Shown piece by piece: positions 1-12,019 of a stretch of 64,000 nucleotides of DNA; position 1 is the first letter of the stretch; each line of letters starts with the position of its first letter. The stretch is from Whitmania pigra (Eukaryota > Annelida > Clitellata > Hirudinida > Haemopidae). The notes under the pieces are model-generated. The model saw nothing but the letters and a program-made list of their open reading frames with translations, was not told the DNA's origin and searched no databases. The position numbers and the translations under genes were made by a program. Where the stretch lies: assembly GCA_021613335.1 (NCBI GenBank), contig JAJTWR010000454.1, positions 144,001 to 208,000 on the forward strand, read 5' to 3'.

Positions 1-248
1 AAATCAAGCATTGCTAAGTTTGCTTACAATTATGAACTTAGAGAGGACTAGCATGTGTCACAAAGTAATAATGCTTTTATAGAAATTGTTTGTGAAGATT
101 GGGCAGGATTTGTGCATAGTTGAATGTAAAAAAAAGATATTCAAAATGCTATCATCATCACCTTCAATGCAATTAGTCTTATACTCATTACAATCTATAT
201 TTTTATCTTCGTCACCGACATGACTTCATCTCCATCATCACCTCAAAG

Positions 249-1985
249 CTGGCTGATCTCTCAAACGAGTACTACCACATACTGCCCAAGAAGGACTTCC
301 TTTATGAGAAAGTTCCCATATTGAATGATGAATCATCCGTCAAAAAGGAACTAGCCAATCTTGACCTACTTTTTGATATTGAAATTGCAACAAGGTTCAT
401 GATTGCAGCCATGGAGAAAAAAGAAGGTGGGTTTATTGGCATTTGTCATGAACGTTCTGGGTTCAACTGTTGTATCCATCACTATCATAACCATTGATTT
501 TATTATTACCATACTTGTTTTTAATGTTTAACGTTAGATTTTCAGCCAATCTTTTGAGTGCCTTAAATATCTAAGAGGGTGATCGCTGACAATGCCTGCA
601 CTGTTTTTACAATATTTTTATAGTAATGCTATAATTCTCATGTCTTTGTAGGCTGTAATTGTTATATTATAAATAATTATTATTTCTCCAGTAATGAATA
701 CCTTGGATTACATATATAAGAGCATGGATTGTCAGATTGTCTTGCTAGAGAAAATGAGTCTTGAGTGTCAGTACCTCCTCAGATATATCAGCACATCATG
801 GAAAGGTAGATACACCACTATTATCAATTTGACATCAATGGCATCATCATTACAGATATTTTACATTAAGGCAAAGTGGAGGCCATCTTTAAAATCCAGA
901 GTAAGGTTGATGAAAAGAAATTCCAATATGGCAATCTCCCCACAAATAGAAAGCTTCTTTTCCATGGCAGCAACATCTGCAACCTTATCAGCATCTTGAC
1001 CAGGGGACTTCTTATATCTCCTCCTGGAGTGCATCTCACTGGGGACCTCTTTGGAAATGTTAGTTTCGCTTTCAGTTCTTCACTTTGTTTTCAGGTGAAT
1101 GAGCTTCTTTTCACAGCTTAATTCTTAATTTATGTGCACACATATATTTAGGATTTCTATTTGTCCCAGATTTTAAATTTAACAAGAAATTTGTCAAGAT
1201 AAATTGTATTTACATTCTCAGTTATCCTATTCAGGGCATTTACCTGGCAGACACCTTTATAAAGAGTTCAAACTATTGTCAATCTGGAACAAATGGGTTG
1301 AAATTTATGCTGGTTTGTGAGGTTGGTGGACTAACTGGCCGTCATGGCATCTGAACGCCATCTTCACAATTTTATTAGCTTAGTTATTTCTAAAACAGCA
1401 CCAAAGTACTTTTTATGTTGATCAAGTACTTTCTATCTAACAATAACCTGTCAAGCATGCTTTATTATCACTTTAGAAGTTTACATTATTATCATTTCTA
1501 AGCTTTTATTTTTATATTGGTTTTTAATACCATTTTTAAATATTACAATCCTTACTCAATTATTTTCAGGCTAACCTTGGCAAGATGAAAGCAGTTGTTG
1601 AGCATTTAACAGCTACCCCAGAAGGGGTGGATAGCATTCTTGCCCTTGGGAATGAAGTTCCTGATCCAATTCATGACGTTGTAACTCCTTCAGGTAAATT
1701 GGATATCTAAATATAAACTATAATGACTACGAGTTGTTATTATAACATTTCACTAACTACATAATGTATTGATGATCTTTCTTAATGCATTAGTGAAATG
1801 CTTAACAGTCTCAATATTCTCCATATAAATGTCATCTAGGGGCCATCCTTCCACTAGGAAAGGTTATGCAAATAAACAAAAGGAGGAAAGTCTCATCTTA
1901 CAGATTTTTGGAAAGGAATGAGTACATTGTATATTCAGCAGAAAATGTTGCCTTAAGATATGTGATACAATTCAAGGACGAATGA
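249..1985 (+). CDS. PARP3: PARP3-like mono-ADP-ribosyltransferase, 3' half of gene
   Basis: The catalytic half of a poly(ADP-ribose) polymerase family protein, which transfers ADP-ribose from NAD+ in DNA-break signalling. Exons, in frame at every junction: 249-426, 692-805, 877-1058, 1235-1321, 1570-1693, 1840-1985 (stop TGA). The first exon matches the end of the alpha-helical regulatory domain (LSNEYYHILPKK, DIEIATRF). The H-Y-E triad is intact: His in LLFHGSN, Tyr in GIYLAD, Glu in NEYIVY. The tail (PEGVDSILALGNEVPDP, then ALRYVIQF) follows PARP3 more closely than PARP1 or PARP2. The 5' exons, including any WGR domain, lie left of the window. The donor after exon 4 is the unusual GTTGGT. 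Family is secure; the PARP3 assignment rests on the C-terminal match. Confidence 0.88.
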
Positions 1986-2773
1986 ACAGCTTTCTTAATT
2001 TTGCAGATCATCTGTTGCAACAAACAAGCATTTTTCATCACAATTCATATTGAATTTGATTTGGCCAGCATGTTTCTCTTTTGTAATCATGGAATTTTTT
2101 CTAATTTATTTCTCAATAATTTGTTGTACTTTTCCTAAGCATAGAATGGTTGGAATTACATTTGGAATCAACGACGGCAGTTTGAAAACTTTTCAACAGG
2201 AAAATTTGCAAACAAATATTGACATTTTTCTTCTGGCTTTGATTTAGTGACTAGCCCTTGCTACCTTTTGATTCACTAATGTTTCCCCTTATTTTGGTAT
2301 AGATATTTATCTTGCTTGATATTTATCTGGACACAGCCGCTTGAAGGAAGTATGTTGCACCATTTTGCATAAAACTTCAGAATTAGAAGAATGAGGGCAC
2401 CGTTTACAAAGAATCGCACTTAATCATTTCAATCTTGTCAGAATTGGCAACCAAAATTAGTTTCCAAAACTTGTTTTTTTGGCATAAATGTTTTCTTGGA
2501 CAAAACCCACAAAGACGTCCAGTAACACATTGCACAAGCAGAAACTGTCCACATTTTCACAAATGGCAAACTTCACAAGGAACGCTTGAAATGAATCGAC
2601 AACGATAAATGTTGCAGAACAGCTAAAAGCTCGCACTATGAATTTGTCTAATTAAATGTGATTCATTTTGAATTTTATGAAAACTTTGGAATACCACTAG
2701 TAAATGAATAACAAATCGTGAATAAATTATGACAATGCCTAGAAGGTGATAATGGTAGGTTAGTAAATGCTAT
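1986..2773. other. PARP3 3'UTR and convergent spacer
   Basis: This stretch separates the 3' ends of the PARP3-like and SSR2 genes. It holds short AT-rich frames without recognisable similarity. A plus-strand AATAAA lies near its far end. I see no other gene. Confidence 0.6.
2721..2726 (+). terminator. candidate poly(A) signal for the PARP3-like gene
   Basis: A canonical AATAAA hexamer about 740 bases after the PARP3-like stop codon and about 50 bases before the convergent SSR2 stop. Assignment rests only on strand and distance. Confidence 0.35.
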
Positions 2774-4224
2774 TCAGTTCTTCTTCTGCTTAGACATCTC
2801 ATATTTTGACTTGCTCGAGTGCCAAAGCATGTAGGGAATGGCAAGAGAGGGCAGAGTCATGATGACAAATGCCAGCCAGTCGAGCTAGAAATAATTTCAT
2901 TACTTCATCAATTTTTTTAAAAATTCATTTTGCAACAAACTATCAATGTCTGGGGACTGACCACATGTGCAGAGAATTTCCTGTCATAGAATTTGTATTC
3001 CATGAAGTATCCCTGGCCCAAGGAGCTTGTGTATCCAATCTGTAACATTAAATAGTGAAGGAATAGTCGCATGTCATCACATTATAACTAATAAATACCA
3101 TGCCAGTGCTTGATAGAAATGAACATTCATCTCTGACTGACCTGTGGCTCGGTGTCTGATTCAGATGGGAGGTAGCTGACCTCCGCAGCAGAGAAATTGA
3201 AGTAACCAGACCTCAAGGGCTTCAGAACCACTACATGAGAGACATTGTTACCCCTGGCAATGCAAAGAGGATGCAAATATCCGACATTATCCTTTATTAC
3301 AATGTAGAGTTATAATACTATTTTATTTGAAGATGACCGAATTAAATAGACCAAATGACAGTAAGAAAATCTTATCAATCTTGTTAATAAGCAATAACAA
3401 TCCTCTGATAGGGTATCCCCGAAATCAATACGAAAAAATATGAATTAATAATTAATGAACATGGACTTACGGCCCGATCCTGTTCCACTTAACAGAAAGA
3501 CTTCCGATCTTGACCTCAAACTCATTCTCTGGAAAAGTGCCATCAAAAAGCCTCACATCATAAGCAGCACTGAAAAAGGAAAAATAGGTTAACATTAACT
3601 ATTTTATTATACATATCAAGTACATTTATGGCAATGTTTGCTACACATAATTACTTGTGGTAAGATTATATGCCATTCAATAGGTTTCATTAGGTAGATT
3701 AGGGCTCAGCAGACTGAATTGCATGAGATAGCAAAATTTTGCCTTATTATTTAAATAATAAATGTTTAATTAAATAACGGTCGTCTAAACCAATAATTGT
3801 AGAACATAAACCAACTTCAAGCCATTTAATTAAACAATGAATCAATGAGATGAAGCCCAACTAAAAAGGTTAAGTTCTTAAATGATAGATGGAATAAAAC
3901 CTCATATATACAGTTCCTCAGAAAGTTGCTAAATTGTGTCTATTAACTTTATTTATTACCATGACCACTCTATAATAAGTAACCAAAAGTGACCGCAGCT
4001 GTTTACCATTGCATTTACTCTTTTAAGGTAACAATCTTTTTCCAATCATACCTGGATCCAACATTGTAGATGTTGTACTGAACAGTCAAGTCTTTCTCTT
4101 CAACCAGAAGGTTGTTGAGGACGGTCTTAGAGGCGAGCAAGTGTGCGCTCTCATCGTCGTGACAAAATCCTCTCAAAGCGAAGAGTGCAAAAATGCACAC
4201 AAACAAACTCAACAGCCTCTGCAT
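2774..4224 (-). CDS. SSR2: Translocon-associated protein subunit beta (TRAP-beta / signal sequence receptor beta)
   Basis: An ER membrane protein of the TRAP complex, which sits beside the Sec61 channel and assists import of some secretory proteins. Exons in coding order: 4224-4052, 3569-3471, 3253-3142, 3039-2962, 2884-2774; all phases agree and give 190 aa (human 183). Features: N-terminal signal peptide ([17 protein letters not shown]), the [13 protein letters not shown] stretch, luminal [11 protein letters not shown] with a likely N-glycosylation site, [13 protein letters not shown], then [20 protein letters not shown] as the single membrane span and a lysine-rich cytosolic tail ending KQKKN. 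An in-frame Met lies 9 codons upstream, but Met-4224 starts the signal peptide and matches the family. It shares an upstream region with the divergent YIPF gene. Confidence 0.95.
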
Positions 4225-4859
4225 CTTAATATAGAAAAGCGCAGATGTCATTATTACAATAAGAAATGGTCTTTCAGAACTTCAAGCAACACACATTAAA
4301 TGACTCTAAGGTCAAAACTTTAAAAAATCTTAACTGTAGCTTAAGTTAAAAATAAAAAACGAGTATATAAGATGCTGCACGAAGATCAGAGCAGAGCCAT
4401 ATGATATGATGCGTGGCATGTATTCTCTAGAGAAAATAACTTAAATCAGGCATCACAACTTATAAGAAAAGAAAACCCACTTCAATAATATTGCAAAAGT
4501 AATTTCTAACATACAATTCAAAACAACCGCAATTATGTCGGCAATCACCTTAACTGGCAACACACGGGAACACGAGTACACTTTTTTCAGGAGAGGAAAC
4601 ACGTAGATAGCAGCAAAAAAGTGTGCAAAGCAAAAAAATTGAGATCATAATTTAAACTTACATTTTCTAAAGTATTTTGAAGACATTATTTATATAAAAC
4701 TAAAGTAAAATTAAAATTGTTTAATTTTCTAACAATTTATATCAATATTTGTAATGTTAGGTTTGCAACAAAATGTCTGATGTATATTTATTTTAAAATA
4801 ATACTTAATAGTTGAAGGAATTAAGCCTCCATTATTATCTGCTCTGCGTAAACAAAAAC
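4225..4859. promoter_or_regulatory. Divergent promoter region SSR2 / YIPF1
   Basis: The two start codons face away from each other across 635 AT-rich bases, so both promoters and 5'UTRs must lie here unless longer 5'UTR introns exist. I see no clear TATA box or other named motif. The sequence just before the SSR2 ATG (TTTTCTATATTAAG) resembles a splice acceptor. Confidence 0.45.
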
Positions 4860-7334
4860 ATGGCATCTAGGGACACTGTTATTAATATAGATAATGTTGG
4901 TGTATCTCACTTTCATATTAACAGAAGATTTTATCACATATTTATCTTATGCAATTTTGTCATTTTATTTTTTCTAGACATTTTCAAGTTCGCCAAAAGA
5001 TGAATTAATTTTTCAAGGTAGGCAGATGTCATAAACATTATACATTATACAAACGCAATCATTTAAATAGAAATACCGCATACTCACGGCGGCGTTCAGG
5101 GAGTGCAGACCCATGTCTTCACCAATTTTCCACATCAAGACGATTCTGATTCTGATGATAAGGCTGAGGTTGCTCAGATTTTATTTTAGATTTGTTTTCA
5201 AACTGGGAAGAATGTCAATTGTCTTATTTTTATAAAATATTTTCTTTCGATGATCATGTAAAGTTACTTGTATCAAATGGTAACAGAATTGAATTGGGTG
5301 AATTTATTTGTGTTATAAATAAATCAATGGTGATGGCAATGTTATTATAATAATTGTCGAACACTTTATATTACAAGTTACTGGAGGAAGAAAAGAATAA
5401 AAGTCAGCATTCACGCTTGTCTTTTTCTTACTACCAATCATTCTTTGATGTCGATACAAAACAAGTCAGTGAAAGATGTTATTTACAACGTCATCATTAT
5501 TATTGTAATTATTGATAAAATATCCATATTATAAATGTAATAATTATGTTGGTTAAATACACATTAGAAAGACTTAGTATAATACCTGAATTTGTTTTAT
5601 TAAGAGAAAAAGTAAAAATTATGCCATAAAAATTAAAAAGAAACAATATAATTATAATATGTTTTAACTATAATTTGCAGGTACTTGGACGAATCATTGG
5701 CTCTTTCTTTCCAGACCCTAGAATGAATTACCTTCAGAATCACATCAGACCAAAGCCTGACTTCTATGGTAAGATGTAATCACTTTTTGGATTCAAAATC
5801 TCTTTTTAATAACTATTCCAAGTCATCAATAACAGAGTACTGAATGATTTAAAATGTTTTTGCTGAGAATACATGGTCTTTGTTGTTCTAATTAAAAATT
5901 ATTTGGTATGCTTCAGGTCCTTTCTGGGTGAGCACGACATTGATAATGAGCATTGCTGTGGCAGGCAACCTGATAAATTACTTTGGTTCCTATGGTTCAG
6001 AAGAATTCAAATGGAAGTTTGATTTCCATAAAGGTAAATGGATTTAATTATGATATATTTAATTAAATTATCACATGGTGATAACACTCCCTACTATGCA
6101 AAGTCGTTATTAATTTGTAAGGATTTTCGACTCACTAGATGTACGCCTTTACCATTTTTCTAGTAACAATTGCCACTGCATCCATTTATACCTATTGGTT
6201 GCTGATGCCTCTCTTGGTTTACATATTCTTGCGTTGGCGTGGTAACCAGGAAGCCTGTCAACTCTCAGAACTCGTTTGTGTCTACGGTTATTCCCTCAGC
6301 ATTTACATTCCAATATCAGTGGGTACCTTTTCATCACTTTTTGATCTTTGTTTATTTAAGTCTCACTCAAATACACAAATACATATTTGTGCTTATAATA
6401 GCATAAATTTCAAAAGGTTACCTACATAAAGATAATCACGATGTTCTATGATGAAATATACTCTTCTTGCAAAGATTCTTTGATTTTAGATTCTTTGTTT
6501 GGTCCCTGTCTATTGGCTACAATGGTTGTTTGTGATGGCTGGCATGGTGATGTCTGGTGTTGTCCTGGCTTTCACCATGTGGACAGCTATCAGGGGAGAC
6601 AGAAAGCAGGTTATTCAAACTATAATGATTAATAACATCATTGGGCATGACTTATTATCAAGCAATTATATTCTAACTAGGCTTTGGACCAGTTAATTGG
6701 TAATTTCAATTAAAATGCAAGAACTTCTTAAATTTCAAATAAGCCAATTTTAAGAGCTGAAACCAAATTTTGTGTATTGTGACAGCTGAATTTTCCTAGT
6801 TATATCCCAGTTGATTTAAGTCCACAATAATTAGAAATAGTTAAAATAAATTAACAATTAATTAATCCTAACCAAAATGTTAACTTAAATTTTTACATTG
6901 CATTCAAAGCTGCTGAATAATGATAATTCATGAATCCACCCTCAGGTAGCTGTCATATTGGTTGCCCTGGTTGTCATAATGCACTGCACCTTGGCTGTGG
7001 GTTTCATGGTTAGCTGATGTTTATATTTATGGTCAACAGACTCAGAACTCTCAATTTATTAATAACAACGATGATGATGATGATGATGATGTTTATTTAC
7101 AAATCACCACAAACATTCAATTTGATCATTAACTATCTGAGTAAAAATGTTGTATTTCTGTAGCTTTACTTCTTCTCTCCACCCGCACCTAAGAATTCAT
7201 CGGCCACCACACCAACCACGGTCACTCTGTCAACTCCATCAGTTTTGGACGTTACCACGACGACTAGGCTCACGACTACCAGCAAAGCCTTTTCGACTGC
7301 AGCAAGCAAACTGATGAGCCCGGTGGTGTCATAA
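4860..7334 (+). CDS. YIPF1: Yip1-domain Golgi membrane protein (YIPF1/YIPF2 type)
   Basis: A five-pass Golgi/ER membrane protein of the Yip1 family, which associates with Rab GTPases in early secretory traffic. Nine exons: 4860-4895, 5100-5168, 5378-5464, 5681-5768, 5917-6033, 6164-6318, 6490-6609, 6946-7008, 7164-7334; all phases close to 301 aa (human YIPF1 306). Landmarks: acidic N-terminus (DDSDSDDKAE), SYYQSFFDVDTKQ, the Yip1 motif DFYGPFW, VCVYGYSLSIYIP with the conserved GY, FTMWTAIRGDRKQ, and a Ser/Thr-rich tail after LYFFSPPAP. Exons 1-3 are short and were joined by phase plus homology. Several donors have T at +3 (GTTGGT, GTTGCT, GTTATT, GTTAGC) and one is GTGGGT. YIPF1 versus YIPF2 cannot be separated here. 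Confidence 0.92.
7071..7091. repeat. (ATG)n microsatellite in last YIPF intron
   Basis: Seven uninterrupted ATG triplets in the intron before the last YIPF exon. Confidence 0.9.
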
Positions 7335-7811
7335 TCTCGGAGCAATTACTAAAGCCAATTGTCATAGCTGTCAAACATTTGGCATTACATAATAATTATT
7401 CTACTGGATGTGTTTTGACATACACATTGTTTGAAGAAATAAGTGTACAAAAACACTAAAATATCTGCTTATATCCACTTTGTTCATTAAAAATAAACTT
7501 GTACAAGGGAGCCCTGAACTGAGATTTTGTGACCAGAAAACAAACCAATGTCCCTTGGACAAAATTATGAGCATCCTCACCAACCGAGCATAGAAAGTCA
7601 ATTGTTTCGACAATTTATCAATTACAGAAAATGAAAATTTGTCAAAGCAGAAAATCCCCAAAGTGCTCATTCTTAAGGGTTGTAACAATACGAACTGTGT
7701 GGCTGTTAACTTTCAAATCCACAAAAATTAAGTTTTTATGAGTCAATGCTCAAAAGTTTGATTACTTTTTTTAAAATTAAAAGCAAGGGTCATTTTTCAA
7801 TTGATGAGATA
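7335..7811. other. Convergent 3'UTR spacer
   Basis: This stretch separates the 3' ends of the YIPF gene and the minus-strand gene that follows. Apart from the YIPF poly(A) signal I see nothing; the open frames lack similarity and good starts. Confidence 0.6.
7492..7497 (+). terminator. poly(A) signal of YIPF gene
   Basis: AATAAA about 160 bases after the YIPF stop codon, at a normal distance for a short 3'UTR. Confidence 0.6.
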
Positions 7812-9953
7812 TCAAGGATCCATGTCCATGTCGTCTTCAATCATGTATTCAGAACAGTTGATGTCCTCTCTACAAATTGCAATTAAATTGAGTAATAGCT
7901 TGCTTTGTGCAACAAAAGGTCAAAGTCCTTAACACAAGCGAATCGCATCAACAAACCCCATCATTTCGTCATATGCGAGAAAACTGTCGCTTTCTTTAGA
8001 GTGAAGTGTCTCCTTAGGATCGGGCGTCTCCTGGTCATTTTCTTTGTTGGTGTCGTTGAGCTTCTTTTTGATCTCTTCAAGAACTCCATCACCAGGTGGT
8101 TTCCATAGAACTAATTGGAGACCTGGTTTGACTCTGGAAGTAATGAGCAATAAATGTATCGAACGTCGGATAAAGACGCCGACGAACATTCTCATGTTAG
8201 TCACGCAGAAATGTCAAGCTTAAACTGTAACTTATGGTTGCACACAAATTTCAATTAAAATGCTTGGAGTGTTCCTAAATCCATTGAGAAACGCCTAAAG
8301 TTCACAAGATCAACAAGTAACCAACATTTCATCGACGACGGATTTAGGCAGGATTTCTTTCGATTTAAAGTCAAGCTTGAACTCATCTCTCATCTCTAGA
8401 GTGGCACCCCCTTTAAGCAGATCGATAAGGTTTTTTTGTGATTCTGAGAGAGGATCAAAACTTGTGCTGCAAAACATAAAAACATTTACGATCATCAAGA
8501 TGCAAATGCACATTAAAATACATTAATATTTCATCAGAATATGGTATTTGGAATTGTTAACATGTTATGACCTATAATTCACATATACGGTGTTGTCAAC
8601 CGAATACAAAAAAGAGTAAATAGATAATTCTTAATTAAAAATCATTATAAAAAAAATGATGATATTATCACCTTGAAGACTCTCCTGTCATGTCCATGCT
8701 GCATTAAAATAATTACAGATCAATGAACATTCATATCATGATAAGTGATGAGTTAAGCACACTTGAATCAATGATTCTTTAAAATTTAAATCATCTCAAG
8801 ATATTTGACTATCTGAAGATTACAAGCAAGAAACAAGATGAAAACCTTGGAGATTCTTCAGTACTAAACCAAGGAGCATGGCTGTTGGTGTTTGCGTTGT
8901 TGGTTTGCGAATGAAGGTTAAGGTCACTCATGAAGGCAGACATTTTGGCTTCATCGATTTTTATCTTTGCAGGAAGAGGAGAAAATAAGCTGGTAATAAT
9001 AAATAACTTGTAAATGCAAACTCAAAAAATGTAATTGTAATTAACAGCAGCGTCTAACGATAAAATAACAATAAAAATAATAGTTATTTTATATAGCACC
9101 TCAAGCTTAGCACCAGAGGCACCTTAATTAATATTATAAGCTGAGAAAGTGAATAAGTACTGTTTAGGGCCTTCCGACCAAAAGATCAAATATCTGCGAC
9201 AAAAGTCATCAAATAACAATATATGCTCCACAGATTTGATAATAATATTATGTTTGAATATTCCATTCTAAGTTATGAATTAGAACCATGGTTATTGTCA
9301 ATATCGACATATACATACTCAACGTCGGATGCTTTTCTTTTCAATCCAAACTTTCTAGCACTGCACGAAGGCCTGGTAATATATTAGGTTATTGTTATTT
9401 AATTATTAATTATATCATGAAAATTTTCATGTTCTCAAGTAACAATGAAACAATAATTTAAATTGAGATGTTTATTCATTCAAATTATTAATTCAAAAGA
9501 CAAGGCATTCCTTGACTAGCATGACTAGCTAAAAATATTAACTTTTCCAAAAATATTATCACTTGATATTTCGCAAAATTCATCCTTTTCAAGAACATAA
9601 ATATCAAGCACTTAAAATATTATTTTTAATTTTTAAAGTACGTTTAAGGAAACTTACATTTCTTGAGTCGCAATAATGGGATTAGAAGATTCATTAGGGA
9701 CTACATCAGGAATGTTGAAGTTGTTGGGAAATGAACCTAAATTCATATAAACACCTTGATTGACAACTGGTGCCTGTGGACAAACATATCCTATTGTGGG
9801 TGTTGCCTGAGGGTTTGCATAATAAGGAAAGGCATTGGGAGTAATTTGATAGGGATATTGTAAAATTGAGTTTCTGTCAGAATTGTGTGCTGACACTTGA
9901 TAGGAGTTCATTGAAAGGCATGAGCTCGAAAAACCAGAATTGTTATGAATCAT
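7812..9953 (-). CDS. Unrecognised seven-exon protein, weakly HPIP (HCFC1R1)-like
   Basis: Seven exons join in one frame: 9953-9658, 9372-9319, 8989-8846, 8698-8672, 8466-8326, 8133-7936, 7869-7812, giving 305 aa. Exons 1 to 6 all end in phase 2, and one is a 27-base microexon (MDMTGESS). The N-terminal third is rich in Asn, Pro, Tyr and Ser. Then come a basic KRKASDV stretch, DEAKMSAFMSDLNLHS, LSESQKNLIDLLKGG, LQLVLWKPPGDGVLEEI, a charged region and an acidic tail (EYMIEDDMDMDP). The order basic patch, M-x-x-x-F/L-x-L-x-LH, then L-x-LW-x-P recalls HCFC1R1/HPIP, but the identity is weak and no [DE]HxY HCF-binding motif is present. An acceptor-like TTTTGCAG lies 4 bases before the ATG, so a 5'UTR exon or trans-spliced leader is likely. 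Confidence 0.72.
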
Positions 9954-11310
9954 TTTCTGCAAAACAAATGCAATATGTTAGAATTCGAATATTTTGCTCT
10001 ATATTCCTCCGACAAGTCCAACTGAAAGTATTTCGCAGGACTAAACTAAGATATCGCGCAAACTATTTGTGAGAAAAAGCAATTGCATTACACAAGGTTC
10101 AGACAACGAGCTTTCAACACGTACCACAACCTCAACCAGAACGTGACGACTGTATAAACAACAAGAGGTTCATCAAGTTAAGACCAGGGAGATAAACAAG
10201 TTGGAAATTTCTCGAAACATCTTTAAAATTGTTTTACAAAAACTCACAATAATATTTATTATAAATTTGAAAAACATTTAAATATTTATAAATAAAGGGT
10301 TAAAGAAGTAGCATCTCTAAAAAAAACTTGAATAAATTTCCATTTTTTTAATCAAATATATTTTACACTTTTGGCTCGCATTAGTCGTTAGTTTAATTCA
10401 ACCCATCTAAACAAAACTATACTTTCTTTTTTTAAATGGGACTATGGTGTATTGAGGCTGGACCTGGACACTCACATCAACAAACTACTCCATCTATTTA
10501 TGAGTCTCAAATAAATTCTTAAAACAGACCGTTATCTTAATAATTGACTGTGTTAACTCTTTCCTGTATTTCCTCGAGCAGCTCCAGTGTCTTATCATTA
10601 CACTTGCAAAAATATTTTGCATTATTTTTCACTGGTTACGCATTCCATAGAGGATGAACTGTCATCAGTATTTCCACCTACCTCTGTAAGACTAGATCTT
10701 AGATCAGTTGCCAGAGGCTTTCTTTCTACCTACTGTCATATGGGATTCCCACTGTATAAGAAATCTTCTTCATGGTAAACTACTTTGGTCTTGAAGCTCA
10801 GTTGGTGATTCAGATTTAAACCAAATAGGTGTGTAGTGTCAGAGGTACTTTTTGTTAACCATTTAGATAGTGCCCAACCCAAGTGAGCTTGTGGCATTGC
10901 AATTTTCGAACATGACACAATATGACTGTCGCTGTAACCATTGCAGGCATGAACATTCAGTCGACTGGCATGCCAATTTTTATGCAGAAACTATTCTCCT
11001 TGAAATAAATATTAATATAGCTCAAGTACCTAGCTTTGCCACCACATAATAGTTAGTATCAGATACTAAACTGCAAATGTTTTCCCAAATTCCAAGTCAT
11101 TCTATCATACAAAGGAATTTAAAATTTGAAAGGTTATGAATTTATTGTTGCTGCAATTATACAACTATTCAGTGCCTTATCTATTCCAGAAGACTTTGAT
11201 TCAAAAATTTCTCTATTAAATAGTATAAGTCAAAAGTACTGTACATGAAAAAGTCAATCCTAGATGCGTTTTTCAATGTGTTTTTAATGGGTCTGTTCAT
11301 AAAATCAATT
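9954..11310. other. Intergenic stretch, no gene seen
   Basis: This lies upstream of the seven-exon gene and downstream of the small membrane protein gene, both minus strand. It should contain the former's promoter and 5'UTR exon and the latter's 3'UTR. Frames of 60-70 codons at 9866-10072 and 10587-10918 have no similarity I recognise and no splice support. Confidence 0.5.
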
Positions 11311-11668
11311 TTACGAAACAGTTTTAGGAGATTCTGCTTCCATTTCTTTCTCTATTTCTAGACGTTTGGCAGCTATGGCACGGATACGTCTTTCTCTCGC
11401 ATCTAGGTCCTCCTGCATCTTAAGTACACGTTTAGTTACAGTCCCTTGATTCTTTGTGGAACTGAAAAAATAATTTCGTTAAAACATTTAATTTAAAAAG
11501 TATATAAATTTAAAAAATGCTGGATCCTAACAGGAGTAATGCTCCCAGCAAGGTGGAGACGGTCAATGCTCCAACTACAATCTTTAATCTTACTGAAAAT
11601 GCCTTAGTCCCGGAACAATATCCTTCTTTCTTGATTCTGCCGATGTCTCGTCCTTCAAGGTTATCCAT
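11311..11668 (-). CDS. Small single-pass membrane protein with C-terminal coiled coil, family not recognised
   Basis: Two exons, 11668-11532 and 11461-11311, join in phase 2 (donor GTTAGG, acceptor TTTTTTCAG) to give 95 aa. A basic N-terminus (GRDIGRIKKEGYCSGTK) leads into one hydrophobic span at about residues 30-46 (IVVGALTVSTLLGALLL). A charged helix follows at about 58-88 (RVLKMQEDLDARERRIRAIA) that should form a coiled coil; no cleavable signal is evident. This layout resembles small mitochondrial or ER assembly factors, but I find no named family match. Without the splice, the first frame would stop six residues beyond the donor. It is divergent from the RING-NHL gene. Confidence 0.6.
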
Positions 11669-12019
11669 TTTTAATCTAGCGAGAGCGCAGCAAAAACAAC
11701 CTTGCTCTGAAGAAAAACAGAGCTACATTATCACCCACTTTAAGCTTGGATTAGGATAAACCAGCATAAGAGCATAATTAGAATATAATATTTACAACAT
11801 CTACATTTTTATTTTGACTATTAACAAAAATTAAAACACTTCTAAAACATAACCCTAATTAATGCTTTACTAATAAGCGCATTGAAAAATAGCTGAACCT
11901 ATTGAGGCCTTCGGCACGCATCCTGGTCTTCCGATTTAGTAGGTGGGAGTGTCATCGGTCTAATTTTTATATTTAATACTTTTTCTAAGTTACTGTTGTT
12001 GCGACAGGTTTTTCGAAAA
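11669..12019. promoter_or_regulatory. Divergent promoter, small membrane protein / RING-NHL
   Basis: Only 351 bases separate the two opposed start codons. Both promoters must lie here if neither gene has a distant 5'UTR exon. Acceptor-like GTTGCGACAG sits about 13 bases before the RING-NHL ATG. Confidence 0.45.

Noticed and set aside
10587..10918. Two overlapping 60-codon frames as a small gene
   Set aside because: No similarity, opposite strands compete, and no plausible splice partners on either side.
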